In this document: positions 1-5,662 of the stretch, in pieces
Position numbering within the stretch: the stretch's first letter is position 1
Layout of the letters: each line of letters opens with the position of its first letter
The notes under the pieces: model-generated
What the model was told of the DNA's origin: nothing
The model's input: only the letters and a program-made list of their open reading frames with translations
The model's database searches: none
Source of the DNA: Planctomycetota bacterium
Lineage (GTDB): Bacteria > Planctomycetota > Phycisphaerae > Phycisphaerales > Phycisphaeraceae
NCBI GenBank assembly: GCA_029267795.1
Contig: JAJUHR010000088.1
Coordinates: forward strand, 1-7,362
Direction of reading: 5' to 3'
DNA: 7,362 bases
Made by a program: the position numbers and the translations under genes

Positions 1-1155
1 CACTTCGCCACCACCCCAGAGCAGGGCGGCGAGGGCGAGCCCCGCGAGGAACACGAGCAGACGGTGGCTGATCTCCCAGTGCAGGTCGGTGGTGATCAGC
101 AGGAGCTTGACGGCCCCGCCGAGGGTGAAGAAGGCCAGCAACCGCAACACCCAGGCCAGGACCATTAAGGCGGTGTACTCGCCATGCTTGGGTGGGTGCG
201 TCTTGGGGTGCAGTGGAGAGGGGACGAGCGGTTCCTGGAGCAGGACGGGTTGGCCGACGGTGGGTGACTCGGCTGGGCGAGGCGACACGACGGGGGTAGC
301 GCGTGGCCGGGGGCTGGGAGGCGCGGTTGGCTGGGACTTGGTCACAGGGATCGCCTGGACCGCGGGCCTGCGTGGCGGGGGGATATCCCTTGGGTTGGGT
401 TCCGCTACGGGGACAGCACCCCCGGAACCCCCGGAAGTTCCGAAACCTCCGGAAGCCCCGGAAGTCCCGGGTCCGCCAGGCCCGGAAGCTCTAAAGGTCC
501 CCGACCCTCCTCTGCTGGAGTAGATTCCCGGAGCGGGGTTTCTGGGGGCGGTGATGCCACCGGGTGAAGCAACGCCCAGGCGAGGGGTTGGAGGCGGGGG
601 ATACGAGCTGGGGGGTTCGACGACGGGGGAGGGCGGCTTGGCGGGCTCTGGGGCTTTAATAGCAGCGGGCCTGGGAGCTGCAGCGGGCTTGGCAGGCGAG
701 GCGGACGGATCCGTCGATCGCAGGTCGCTGAGGCGACTCGAAGAGTCCTCGACCGCATCGATGGGCGCATCCTGTTCCTCAGCTCCACTGTAGAACCGCT
801 GCGCCGGGTCTCCCGAAGCGGCGGTGGGTTGCCAGCCCTCAGCCATGGCTGCCAGCGCCGCGGAGGGCTCGTTAGTGGTTGGGTTGACGGGCTTGCCTGA
901 TGGGGCGGGTGGGTTGAGGGGCGTGGGCTTGCTCAGCCGCAGTCGAGGCTCAGGCGGGCTGGAGGGCAATGCCTCGGGGGGTTGATCTTGAGCTTGAGTG
1001 GAGGCGGCCAGGGCGTTGTCCGAAGGTACGGCCACACTGCTGGGCGCAACCCGCTGGGTATGGCCACATTGGGGGCAGCGGACCATCCGCCCCTCGGTGC
1101 CGTCGGGGACCTTGATCCTGGTCCCACAATGTTCGCATTCCAGGCGTATCGACAT
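1..1155 (-). CDS. Zinc-ribbon, proline-rich, membrane-anchored protein (3' end outside window)
   Basis: The frame is open for 385 codons from an ATG at 1155 to the left edge, so the C-terminus is missing. Residues 1-36 form a small zinc-ribbon with Cys7, Cys10, Cys27 and Cys30 (CEHCG, then CPQCG), of the MJ0042/zinc-ribbon type common at the N-terminus of planctomycete proteins. Residues about 40-320 are low-complexity, rich in Pro, Ala, Ser and Thr, and probably disordered. A Gly/Ser tripeptide stretch lies at 228-245. A hydrophobic segment follows at about 327-354 and a second at about 366-380, so the tail is probably membrane-embedded with two or more helices. A weak AGGA ribosome site lies about 9 bases before the ATG. 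The function is unknown. By analogy with similar architectures it may be a membrane protein with a cytoplasmic metal-binding head. The coding call is secure because the frame stays open and the zinc-ribbon and helices are coherent. Confidence 0.85.
   Translation of the reverse strand, partial: MSIRLECEHCGTRIKVPDGTEGRMVRCPQCGHTQRVAPSSVAVPSDNALAASTQAQDQPPEALPSSPPEPRLRLSKPTPLNPPAPSGKPVNPTTNEPSAALAAMAEGWQPTAASGDPAQRFYSGAEEQDAPIDAVEDSSSRLSDLRSTDPSASPAKPAAAPRPAAIKAPEPAKPPSPVVEPPSSYPPPPTPRLGVASPGGITAPRNPAPGIYSSRGGSGTFRASGPGGPGTSGASGGFGTSGGSGGAVPVAEPNPRDIPPPRRPAVQAIPVTKSQPTAPPSPRPRATPVVSPRPAESPTVGQPVLLQEPLVPSPLHPKTHPPKHGEYTALMVLAWVLRLLAFFTLGGAVKLLLITTDLHWEISHRLLVFLAGLALAALLWGGGEV
421..474 (-). repeat. 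Six 9-nt tandem units coding for x-S/F-G tripeptides
   Basis: Six successive 9-base units of the form YCCGRARNY run in frame through the zinc-ribbon gene. Read on the minus strand they give GPG, TSG, ASG, GFG, TSG and GSG at residues 228-245. The period matches three codons, so unit gain or loss would not break the frame. This looks like an expanding microrepeat inside the disordered linker. Confidence 0.7.
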
Positions 1156-1164
1156 CAACGAATC

Positions 1165-1334
1165 CTAGTCATCATCGGTGGCTGGTAGCGACCCCCCGGA
1201 ACCCCGCCCCCCCGGAGTTTCGTCCGGCTCCCCCGGAGCCCCCGGAGCCCCGGAGCCGCTGCGAGCCAAACTCGCCTGCCATTTCGTCCGCCTTACCGCG
1301 TGGTTTTGTCTCGTTTCGTTGCGGACTTTTTCAT
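1165..1334 (-). other. Possible small gene needing a one-base frameshift
   Basis: An ATG at 1334 opens only 13 codons (MKKSATKRDKTTR). The -1 frame, entered right after the third codon at ATGAAAAAGTCC, stays open for 53 codons to a TAG at 1165-1167. That frame reads like protein: a basic, helix-like part (VRNETRQNHAVRRTKWQASL), then a collagen-like part (GSGAPGAPGEPDE), then an acidic end (ATDDD). The TAG lies 9 bases before the zinc-ribbon gene's ATG, as expected for a tightly packed upstream gene. Joined, the product would be about 56 residues. The frame itself has no ATG, GTG or early TTG start. Options are a miscounted A-run (6 A instead of 5), a real disabling indel, a -1 slip on the A-run, or chance openness in GC-rich DNA. 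A competing Gly/Ser-rich frame starts at the ATG in 1280-1282 (MAGEFGSQRLRG). I do not recognise either product. Confidence 0.3.
1232..1257. repeat. Short 9-nt GC-rich tandem repeat (CCCGGAGCC)
   Basis: Nearly three copies of CCCGGAGCC lie back to back, with looser relatives from 1191 on. The unit resembles the CCCGGAAGY units inside the neighbouring zinc-ribbon gene at 421-474, and both have a 9-base period. It falls in the spacer between fabI and the zinc-ribbon gene, or inside the possible small gene, where it would encode GAPGAPGEP. Confidence 0.6.
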
Positions 1335-1355
1335 CTCCCCTATACCCCTTCTTTT

Positions 1356-2141
1356 TTACAAGCCCACGATGCTGAAGCCCGCGTCCACGTGGACGTTTTC
1401 TCCGGTGACGGCGCTGGCCAGGTCGCTGAGGAGGTAGACGGCGGTGTTGCCTACCTCTTCGCCGTCGATGTTTCGCCGCAAGGGGGCTTTGCGCTGCTGG
1501 TGCTCAAACATCTGGGAGATCCCGCCGACTGCCGAGGCGGCCAGGGTCCGCAGCGGCCCGCCGGAGATGGTATTGACGCGGATTTTCTTCTCTCCCAGCT
1601 CGGCGGCCAGGTAGCGCGCGGTGTGTTCGAGGGCGGCTTTGGCGATCCCCATGAGGTTGTAGCCGGGGATCACTTTTTCGCCGCCGTAATAGGTCATGGC
1701 GATGATCGACCCGCCGTTGGGCATCAGGGGGATGGCCCGTTGGGCCATGGCCAAGAGGGTGTAGGCGCTGATGTCCAGGGCCTGGGCCCAAGCTTGGCGG
1801 GTGGTGGTGTGGAAGTTGCCGACCTGGAGGAACTGGCGGTCGGCGAAGGCGATGGAGTGGACGACGAAATCGACGGAGCCGAAGTCGGCCTGGAGCTTGG
1901 CGAACACGGCGTCGAGGCTGGCGTCGGAGGAGGCGTCGCAGGGCATCAGCCAGGGGTCGGGGATGCCCAGCTCGTTGAGGGCGGAACGGCAGCGGCGCTC
2001 CATTTTGCCGGCCGGGTCGGGCAGGTGTGTGAACAGGCACTGGGCTCCGGCGCCCAGGAGCTGCTTGGAGATGAACCAGGCGTAACTGTGGTCGTTGGCG
2101 ACGCCGAAGACCACGCCACGCTTGCCGGTAAGCAGACCCAT
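1356..2141 (-). CDS. fabI: Enoyl-[acyl-carrier-protein] reductase (NADH), FabI type
   Basis: This enzyme performs the last reduction of each fatty-acid elongation round in the cytoplasm, turning trans-2-enoyl-ACP into acyl-ACP with NAD(P)H. The 261-residue product is full length for FabI (about 255-265). The N-terminal nucleotide-binding stretch reads GVANDHSYAWFI at 13-24, matching the FabI variant of the SDR glycine motif. HSIAFA follows at 95-100. The catalytic pair is Tyr161 and Lys168 in the FabI-specific Y-x6-K spacing (YNLMGIAK), with an extra conserved Tyr151 in the MTYYGGEK segment. The substrate-loop motif GGPLRTLAAS (194-203) and the C-terminal GENVHVDAGFSIVGL are also typical. The start is set by a strong AAGGAG ribosome site at 2150-2155, 8 bases before the ATG. 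The gene lies 105 bp downstream of rpsD on the same strand, with only a weak 5-bp hairpin (2212-2224) between, so co-transcription is possible. Family assignment is secure. Confidence 0.96.
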   Translation of the reverse strand: MGLLTGKRGVVFGVANDHSYAWFISKQLLGAGAQCLFTHLPDPAGKMERRCRSALNELGIPDPWLMPCDASSDASLDAVFAKLQADFGSVDFVVHSIAFADRQFLQVGNFHTTTRQAWAQALDISAYTLLAMAQRAIPLMPNGGSIIAMTYYGGEKVIPGYNLMGIAKAALEHTARYLAAELGEKKIRVNTISGGPLRTLAASAVGGISQMFEHQQRKAPLRRNIDGEEVGNTAVYLLSDLASAVTGENVHVDAGFSIVGL

Positions 2142-2246
2142 ATCGGAGACTCCTTGCCGAAGATGAGGCCCCGGAGGCTTGCTGCGGCCTGCCCTGGTCT
2201 GCTTGCTAAGGCCGGACGATCCGGGGGCCCGACGCGGGTGCTTCGA

Positions 2247-2846
2247 TCACCGATAGAGCTCGATGATCAGATTCATGTTCACGTCAAACGGGACTTGGTC
2301 GGCGGTGGGCATGGCCACCACGGTGGCGGTCAAGGTGGAAGGATCGAAACTCAGCCAGGAGGGGACCTGGTGGCCGGGTAACGATTCCAAGTTCTCCCTG
2401 ACCAGTTGGTGGATGCCGGGCTTAAGGGTGATGGTGGAGCCGACCTCGAGTTGGCAGCCGGGGCGATCGGTCTTGCGGCCGTTGACCAGGACGTGGCCGT
2501 GGGAGACGACCTGCCGGGCGGCCCAGATGGTTCTGGCCCAACCCAAGCGGCGGATCACGTTGTCCAGGCGGCGTTCGAGGATTCGCAGCAGCGCGTCGCC
2601 GGTGTTGCCTTTGGCGCGGGAGGCCTCGACGAGGTAGCGGCGGAACTGCCGCTCGAGCACGTTGTAGTGGTAGCGGACCTTCTGCTTTTCGTTGTGGCGG
2701 ACGCCGAAGTCGCGCAGACGACGCCCGCGGAATCCGTGCATCCCCGGTGGGTTCAGCTGGCGCTTCGTGGTGTGCTTGGGGGTGTCGGCGATCGGGACAC
2801 CCACCCGGCGAGAAAGCTTGACCTTGGGACCGGTGTAATTAGCCAT
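2247..2846 (-). CDS. rpsD: 30S ribosomal protein S4
   Basis: S4 is a primary 16S rRNA-binding protein that nucleates assembly of the 30S body and helps decoding fidelity; in E. coli it also represses its own operon. The 199-residue product matches the usual length of 200-208. The N-terminal domain (ANYTGPKVKLSRRVG) lacks the four zinc cysteines, so this is the zinc-free form. The S4 RNA-binding domain at about 90-127 contains LERRLDNVIRRLGWA and ARQVVSHGHVLVNGR. The end, VPFDVNMNLIIELYR, is the normal S4 C-terminus. A GGAG site sits 8 bases before the ATG. The gene is not next to rpsM, rpsK or rpoA as in the classic alpha operon; it has its own promoter upstream and fabI downstream. No S4-type autoregulatory pseudoknot could be confirmed by eye in the short leader. 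Confidence 0.98.
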   Translation of the reverse strand: MANYTGPKVKLSRRVGVPIADTPKHTTKRQLNPPGMHGFRGRRLRDFGVRHNEKQKVRYHYNVLERQFRRYLVEASRAKGNTGDALLRILERRLDNVIRRLGWARTIWAARQVVSHGHVLVNGRKTDRPGCQLEVGSTITLKPGIHQLVRENLESLPGHQVPSWLSFDPSTLTATVVAMPTADQVPFDVNMNLIIELYR

Positions 2847-2886
2847 AACAAACGCTCCGATTCGTCGGCAACCTATCGAATTCCTA

Positions 2887-2915
2887 AGTAGAACAAATTG
2901 CTCCTAAGGCGTCAA
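2887..2915 (-). promoter_or_regulatory. Likely sigma-70-type promoter of rpsD
   Basis: On the minus strand TTGACG (2915-2910) is followed by a 17-base spacer and TCTACT (2892-2887). The -35 box matches 5 of 6 consensus bases and the -10 box 4 of 6, with ideal spacing. Transcription would start near 2880 and leave a leader of about 35 bases before the rpsD ATG. The surroundings are noticeably AT-richer than the genes. Confidence 0.6.
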
Positions 2916-3132
2916 GGATCGAGGCCGACTGAGGTTGTGAAGGGGCATCGATCTTCGTTTTAGGATCATGATGTTAGCACCACAATGCCCTGCAGGGCGT
3001 GGGGCACCGTCTGCCGACAGAAAAAGGCTGTGTCTTTCGACCGGCGTGGGCGGGGGGCCGTGTTTATGAAGATGAACGCCTCGATGCTGCCGGCCCTAGT
3101 TTTTCTTCAAGTGGTGGGCGGTGTGTTGTTGA

Positions 3133-3163
3133 TTGTAAGGCCTCGAAAGCCGTGGGTTATAAT
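3133..3163 (+). promoter_or_regulatory. Possible promoter of the small lipoprotein gene
   Basis: A perfect TATAAT lies at 3158-3163. The best -35 candidate is TTGTAA at 3133-3138, giving a long 19-base spacer, so the -10 is convincing but the -35 is weak. Transcription would start near 3170 and leave a leader of about 110 bases. The rest of 2916-3283 shows no convincing gene: a 47-codon hydrophobic frame at 3066-3209 has no ribosome site and overlaps this promoter. Confidence 0.45.
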
Positions 3164-3283
3164 AGTGGCGTCGCTGTCCCGGACTTATGGTCGGCATATC
3201 TGTTGCTAGGTTGTTTGTGGTCAACATGTCTCGGAGCAGGAACCCGCGGGGCGAGAGCTGGCCCGCGAAGGGAGATGTTATCC

Positions 3284-3667
3284 ATGCCGGCCGGTGGTGG
3301 ATGCGCGAGGCTGTGGGTCTCGGCGGGGTTTGTCGCGATGGCTGTGGGGTGCCAGCAGGCGCACTTCGCGGAGAGTCGAGAGCGGGCCCCTGCCCAGTAC
3401 ACCGCCCCATCGAGGTCGTTGGCGTTTGACCCACAGCCGCTGCGGCAGGCGGTCACCGCTCTGGAGTTGCAGCGCGGCTCCGAAACGATGGTCTGGTATG
3501 AATCGCGCAGGGACCTGCGAGCGGCGACGTACTACGGGTACGAGCCCGCGGTGTTTCAGCAGGCGCTGACGATCACTTTCGACCAGCAGCGGGTTTTCGG
3601 GGGCCGAGTGACCGATCACATCAGCCACATCACTTACCGTCAGAATTACCTGCTCACGACGCCATAG
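3284..3667 (+). CDS. Small predicted lipoprotein, function unknown
   Basis: The only plus-strand gene. The chosen ATG at 3284 has a good AAGGGAG ribosome site ending 9 bases upstream; a second in-frame ATG at 3275 overlaps that site and is less likely. The product has 127 residues. The N-terminus has Arg9 followed by a hydrophobic stretch (LWVSAGFVAMAVG) ending at Cys23. The AVGC box is a relaxed lipobox, so export and lipid attachment are likely but not certain. The mature part is polar, with an aromatic-rich C-terminal half: MVWYESRRDLRAATYYGYE, then LTITFDQQRVFGGRVTDHI, then YRQNYLL. The alternating aromatic and polar residues suggest beta strands. I do not recognise the family. The gene is transcribed away from rpsD and converges on dnaB. 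It is a coherent gene with a start signal, export signal and stop, but its role cannot be read from sequence. Confidence 0.75.
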   Translation: MPAGGGCARLWVSAGFVAMAVGCQQAHFAESRERAPAQYTAPSRSLAFDPQPLRQAVTALELQRGSETMVWYESRRDLRAATYYGYEPAVFQQALTITFDQQRVFGGRVTDHISHITYRQNYLLTTP

Positions 3668-3676
3668 TGCGTGGTG

Positions 3677-3690
3677 GCGGTGCACACCGC
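3677..3690 (+). terminator. Weak hairpin after the lipoprotein gene
   Basis: GCGGTG-CA-CACCGC is a perfect 6-bp dyad starting 10 bases after the lipoprotein stop. No T-tract follows and the 2-base loop would force the stem to open partly, so an intrinsic terminator is uncertain. It sits in the 112-bp convergent spacer between this gene and dnaB. Confidence 0.25.
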
Positions 3691-3712
3691 GGACCTTGTG
3701 GGATAAGGATTA

Positions 3713-3737
3713 GGCGGGTCGATAACCGCCCTACGAG
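3713..3737 (+). repeat. Short hairpin repeat ending in CCCTACGAG (copy a)
   Basis: GGCGGGT pairs imperfectly with AACCGCC (one mismatch), followed by CTACGAG. Related elements with the same GGCGGG start and CCCTAYRAG end, in the same orientation, lie at 5353-5378 and 5627-5659. This copy lies in the convergent spacer, downstream of dnaB. Confidence 0.5.
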
Positions 3738-3779
3738 TCCGAACAACCGGGGGGTTGGCACCGGGGACCGGCGGCTGGG

Positions 3780-5192
3780 TTAAAACGGCGGCGAGCCTTT
3801 CGGGGCCGAGTAGTTCTTGAAGCGGGTGGTGGGCCCGTCGAAGGTGAGTTTGACGGTGCCGGTGGGGCCGTTGCGTTGCTTGGTGATGATGACCTCGGCG
3901 GTGCCGACGCTGTCGGGGTTCTCCTGCTTCCAGTCCGGCTCGGTGTGGTAGTACTCCTCGCGGTGGAGCATCATGACCACGTCGGCGTCCTGCTCGATCG
4001 AGCCGCTCTCGCGCAGGTCGCTCATGCGGGGGCGGTGGCCTTCGCGCAACTCCGGGGCGCGGTTGAGCTGGCTTAGGCACACGACGGGGACGTCCAGCTC
4101 GCGGGCCATGGCCTTGATGCCGCGGGACAGCAGGGAGACCTCTTGCTGGCGGGACTCGGCGCCGGGGACGGCCATCAGCTGGAGGTAGTCGACGAAGACG
4201 GCGGCGATGTCGTGGCGGGCGGCGAGTCGGCGGGCCTTGGCGCGTAGCTGCAGGAGGGACAGGCCGGGGGTGTCGTCGATGAAGAAGGGGGCGTCGCTGA
4301 GCTCGCCGACGGTGGAGGCGAGGCGGGCGAACTCGTCGGTGCTGAGCATGTTGCGGCGCAGGCGGTGCAGGTCGACGCCGCTGCGGGAGCACAGGAGGCG
4401 CTGGGCCAGCTGCTGCTTGCTCATCTCGAGGCTGAAGACGACCACCGGCTGCTTGCGGGTGATGGCGATGTGCTCGGCCATGTTCAGGGCCAGGGCGGTC
4501 TTGCCCATGCTGGGGCGTGCGGCGACGATGATCATCTCGCCCCTCTGCAGGCCGTTGGTCAGCTCGTCGAGCTCGAAGAAGCCGGTTTCCAAGCCGGTGA
4601 CGGGTCGGCCGTCGTGGGCCTCGAGACGGGCGTAGAGCTCCTGGAGCAGGACTTTGAGGTGGGAGGTGTCGCGGGCTTCGCCGAACTCGGCCAGACGGAA
4701 GATCTCTTGTTCGGCGGCGCTAAGCAGGTCGCTGACGGGCTCGGCGCTGTGGTAGGCGTCGTGGAGGATCTTGCCGGCGGCGTCGATGAGCCGGCGGAGC
4801 AGGGCTTTTTCGTGGACGATGCGGGCGTAGTGGGCGGCGGCGGCGGCAGAGGGGACCGATTCGGCCAATTGGATGAGGTAGTCCAGGCCACCGACGCGTT
4901 CGAGCTCGCCTAAGTCTACCAGGCGCTGGTTTAGGTGGACCATGTCCACGGGCTGGTTGGCGTCGTAGAGCTCGACCAAGATGGAGTAGATGCGGGCGTG
5001 GGCGGGCTTGTAGAAGTCCTGGGGGCCTTGGACGAGCTGGATGACCTCGCCGATGACGTGCCAGTCGAGGATCATCGAGCCCAGCAGGGCGCACTCGGCC
5101 TCGAGGGCGTGGGGGGGCAGCTTGTCGAAGAGCTGGGCCAAGTCGCGGTGGCGGGTTTCGGTCGGGTTGGGGGGGATGGTGGCGGTGCTCAC
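3780..5192 (-). CDS. dnaB: Replicative DNA helicase DnaB
   Basis: DnaB is the hexameric ATP-driven helicase that unwinds DNA 5'-3' on the lagging strand and recruits primase. From the GTG at 5192 the product has 470 residues, normal for DnaB. The N-terminal domain begins at LFDKLPPHALEAECALLGSM (21-40), and the linker ends near TGLETGFFELDELTNGL (199-215). The RecA-like domain has Walker A ARPSMGKT (Lys231), SLEMS (254-258), Walker B VFVDYLQLM (Asp335), SQLNR (374-378), DLRESGSIEQDADVV (392-406) and the arginine-finger segment KQRNGPTGT (438-446, Arg440). There is no intein and no truncation. The start is uncertain. The frame stays open upstream to an ATG at 5297 (505 residues, MSPPATPTVNLFSLD) and further to 5432, but none of these starts has a clear ribosome site. 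GTG gives the family length and avoids the repeat-rich spacer. Family call is secure. Confidence 0.96.
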   Translation of the reverse strand: MSTATIPPNPTETRHRDLAQLFDKLPPHALEAECALLGSMILDWHVIGEVIQLVQGPQDFYKPAHARIYSILVELYDANQPVDMVHLNQRLVDLGELERVGGLDYLIQLAESVPSAAAAAHYARIVHEKALLRRLIDAAGKILHDAYHSAEPVSDLLSAAEQEIFRLAEFGEARDTSHLKVLLQELYARLEAHDGRPVTGLETGFFELDELTNGLQRGEMIIVAARPSMGKTALALNMAEHIAITRKQPVVVFSLEMSKQQLAQRLLCSRSGVDLHRLRRNMLSTDEFARLASTVGELSDAPFFIDDTPGLSLLQLRAKARRLAARHDIAAVFVDYLQLMAVPGAESRQQEVSLLSRGIKAMARELDVPVVCLSQLNRAPELREGHRPRMSDLRESGSIEQDADVVMMLHREEYYHTEPDWKQENPDSVGTAEVIITKQRNGPTGTVKLTFDGPTTRFKNYSAPKGSPPF

Positions 5193-5317
5193 GGTAGGGA
5201 TATTTTGCGCTGTTGAGCGTCGGTCGTCATGGTGGCGGGTCCGGCGCTGGGGATCGAGCGAGAACAAGTTGACGGTAGGCGTAGCGGGCGGTGACATCCA
5301 TTGTTCTGGGTGGTTTT

Positions 5318-5335
5318 GTCCGGACAGGCCCGGAC
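5318..5335. repeat. Small dyad GTCCGG-N6-CCGGAC
   Basis: Six-base arms flank a 6-base spacer; the left arm also belongs to the 8-base palindrome GTCCGGAC. It lies about 125 bases upstream of the chosen dnaB start and would fall just outside the longer ATG alternative at 5297. It might be an operator or one more of the spacer's repeats. Confidence 0.35.
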
Positions 5336-5352
5336 CTACCGGCGGCGAATTC

Positions 5353-5378
5353 GGCGGGGCAAAGCCCTGCCCTATGAG
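5353..5378 (+). repeat. Short hairpin repeat ending in CCCTATGAG (copy b)
   Basis: GGCGGGGC begins the element and TGCCCTATGAG ends it, with nested dyads GGGC-AAA-GCCC and GGGCA-N6-TGCCC inside. It matches the start and end of the elements at 3713-3737 and 5627-5659. Confidence 0.45.
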
Positions 5379-5396
5379 GCTGCGATGGGTCATTAA

Positions 5397-5425
5397 CCCC
5401 GGCTTTCCAGCCGGGGCTATTTTTT
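5397..5425 (+). terminator. Terminator-shaped hairpin facing against the flanking genes
   Basis: CCCCGGCT-TTCC-AGCCGGGG is a perfect 8-bp GC-rich stem with a 4-base loop, followed by CTATTTTTT. On the plus strand this is a textbook intrinsic terminator. Both flanking genes (the kinase and dnaB) are on the minus strand, and no plus-strand gene ends nearby. It may stop antisense transcription, end an unseen small RNA, or simply belong to the repeat cluster it borders. Confidence 0.5.
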
Positions 5426-5507
5426 GTCGCACAGCGCACCCTACGAGCTCCGGTCACTCACTGGGGCACGCTGCGCTTAGCCCCAGGCACCCAGCGGTAA
5501 GGTCGGT

Positions 5508-5531
5508 CACTGACAAACAAGTTTGTCAGTG
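5508..5531. repeat. Perfect 24-bp dyad, copy 1
   Basis: CACTGACAAAC and GTTTGTCAGTG are perfect 11-base inverted arms around AA. The identical 24 bases recur at 7057-7080. It is AT-rich compared with its surroundings. As RNA it would be a strong stem; as DNA it could bind a dimeric protein. Confidence 0.85.
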
Positions 5532-5570
5532 GCACCCGCGCAAGACACAGACGATCCACCCTCACCCGGC

Positions 5571-5588
5571 CTCTCCCTCGAGGGAGAG
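5571..5588. repeat. CTCGAG-centred 18-bp palindrome
   Basis: CTCTCCCTCGAGGGAGAG is fully self-complementary. It is followed on the plus strand by GGGTT and nine A. The stretch CCCTCACCCGGCCTCTCCCT resembles intergenic repeats seen in many GC-rich genomes. The matching site in copy 2 (7132-7149) has decayed and is no longer a perfect palindrome. Confidence 0.6.
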
Positions 5589-5602
5589 GGGTTAAAAAAA
5601 AA

Positions 5603-5620
5603 CGCGGGTGGCCACCCGCG
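5603..5620. repeat. Perfect 18-bp palindrome CGCGGGTGGCCACCCGCG
   Basis: A fully self-complementary GC-rich palindrome directly after the A-tract of composite repeat copy 1. The corresponding part of copy 2 (about 7162-7180) is diverged and only partly symmetric. Confidence 0.6.
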
Positions 5621-5626
5621 GTTATT

Positions 5627-5659
5627 GGCGGGTCCGCTGCGATTGACCCGCCCTACAAG
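5627..5659 (+). repeat. Short hairpin repeat ending in CCCTACAAG (copy c)
   Basis: GGCGGGTC and GACCCGCC form a perfect 8-base dyad around a 10-base spacer, followed by CTACAAG. It is the best-formed member of the hairpin family that also occurs at 3713-3737 and 5353-5378. Confidence 0.55.
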
Positions 5660-5662
5660 AAG

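Larger units (their letters stand above)
5426..5628 (+). repeat. Composite repeat, copy 1 (3' side of the kinase gene)
   Basis: Modules occur in this order: CGCACAGCGCACCC near 5428-5441, a variable part of about 40 bases, a conserved core from 5481 to 5537, a second core from 5550 to 5593, an A-tract of nine (5594-5602), and a GC-rich dyad tail ending in CGCGGTTATTGG. Copy 2 at 6973-7187 has the same modules, order and orientation. By hand alignment the first core matches at 53 of 57 positions and the second at 40 of 44. There is no open reading frame of note inside, so this is a non-coding interspersed element. Confidence 0.8.

Noticed and set aside
89..523. Plus-strand open frame of 144 codons with Pro-Glu repeats
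   Set aside because: Antisense to the zinc-ribbon gene; its apparent PEPPEVPKPPE repeat is the mirror of the 9-nt tandem repeat.
2212..2224. Hairpin CCGGA-CGA-TCCGG between rpsD and fabI considered as a terminator
   Set aside because: The stem is only 5 bp and no T-tract follows on the minus strand, so it is too weak to call.
1389..2381. Long plus-strand open frame of 330 codons
   Set aside because: It is antisense to fabI and the end of rpsD, both secure by motif. The translation is low-complexity Gly/Val/Asp with no domain and arises from the GC-rich codon pattern.
3066..3209. Possible 47-residue hydrophobic peptide on the plus strand (MKMNASMLPALVFLQ)
   Set aside because: No ribosome site before the ATG, and its end overlaps the TATAAT promoter of the lipoprotein gene. 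It cannot be excluded but has no positive support.
3646..4392. Minus-strand open frame of 248 codons, very Arg/Pro-rich
   Set aside because: An alternative frame of dnaB and the spacer; composition is an artefact of GC-rich DNA, and the real dnaB frame has Walker motifs here.
4365..4913. Plus-strand open frame of 182 codons
   Set aside because: Antisense to the dnaB core; Gly/Val/Glu-rich with no recognisable motif or ribosome site.
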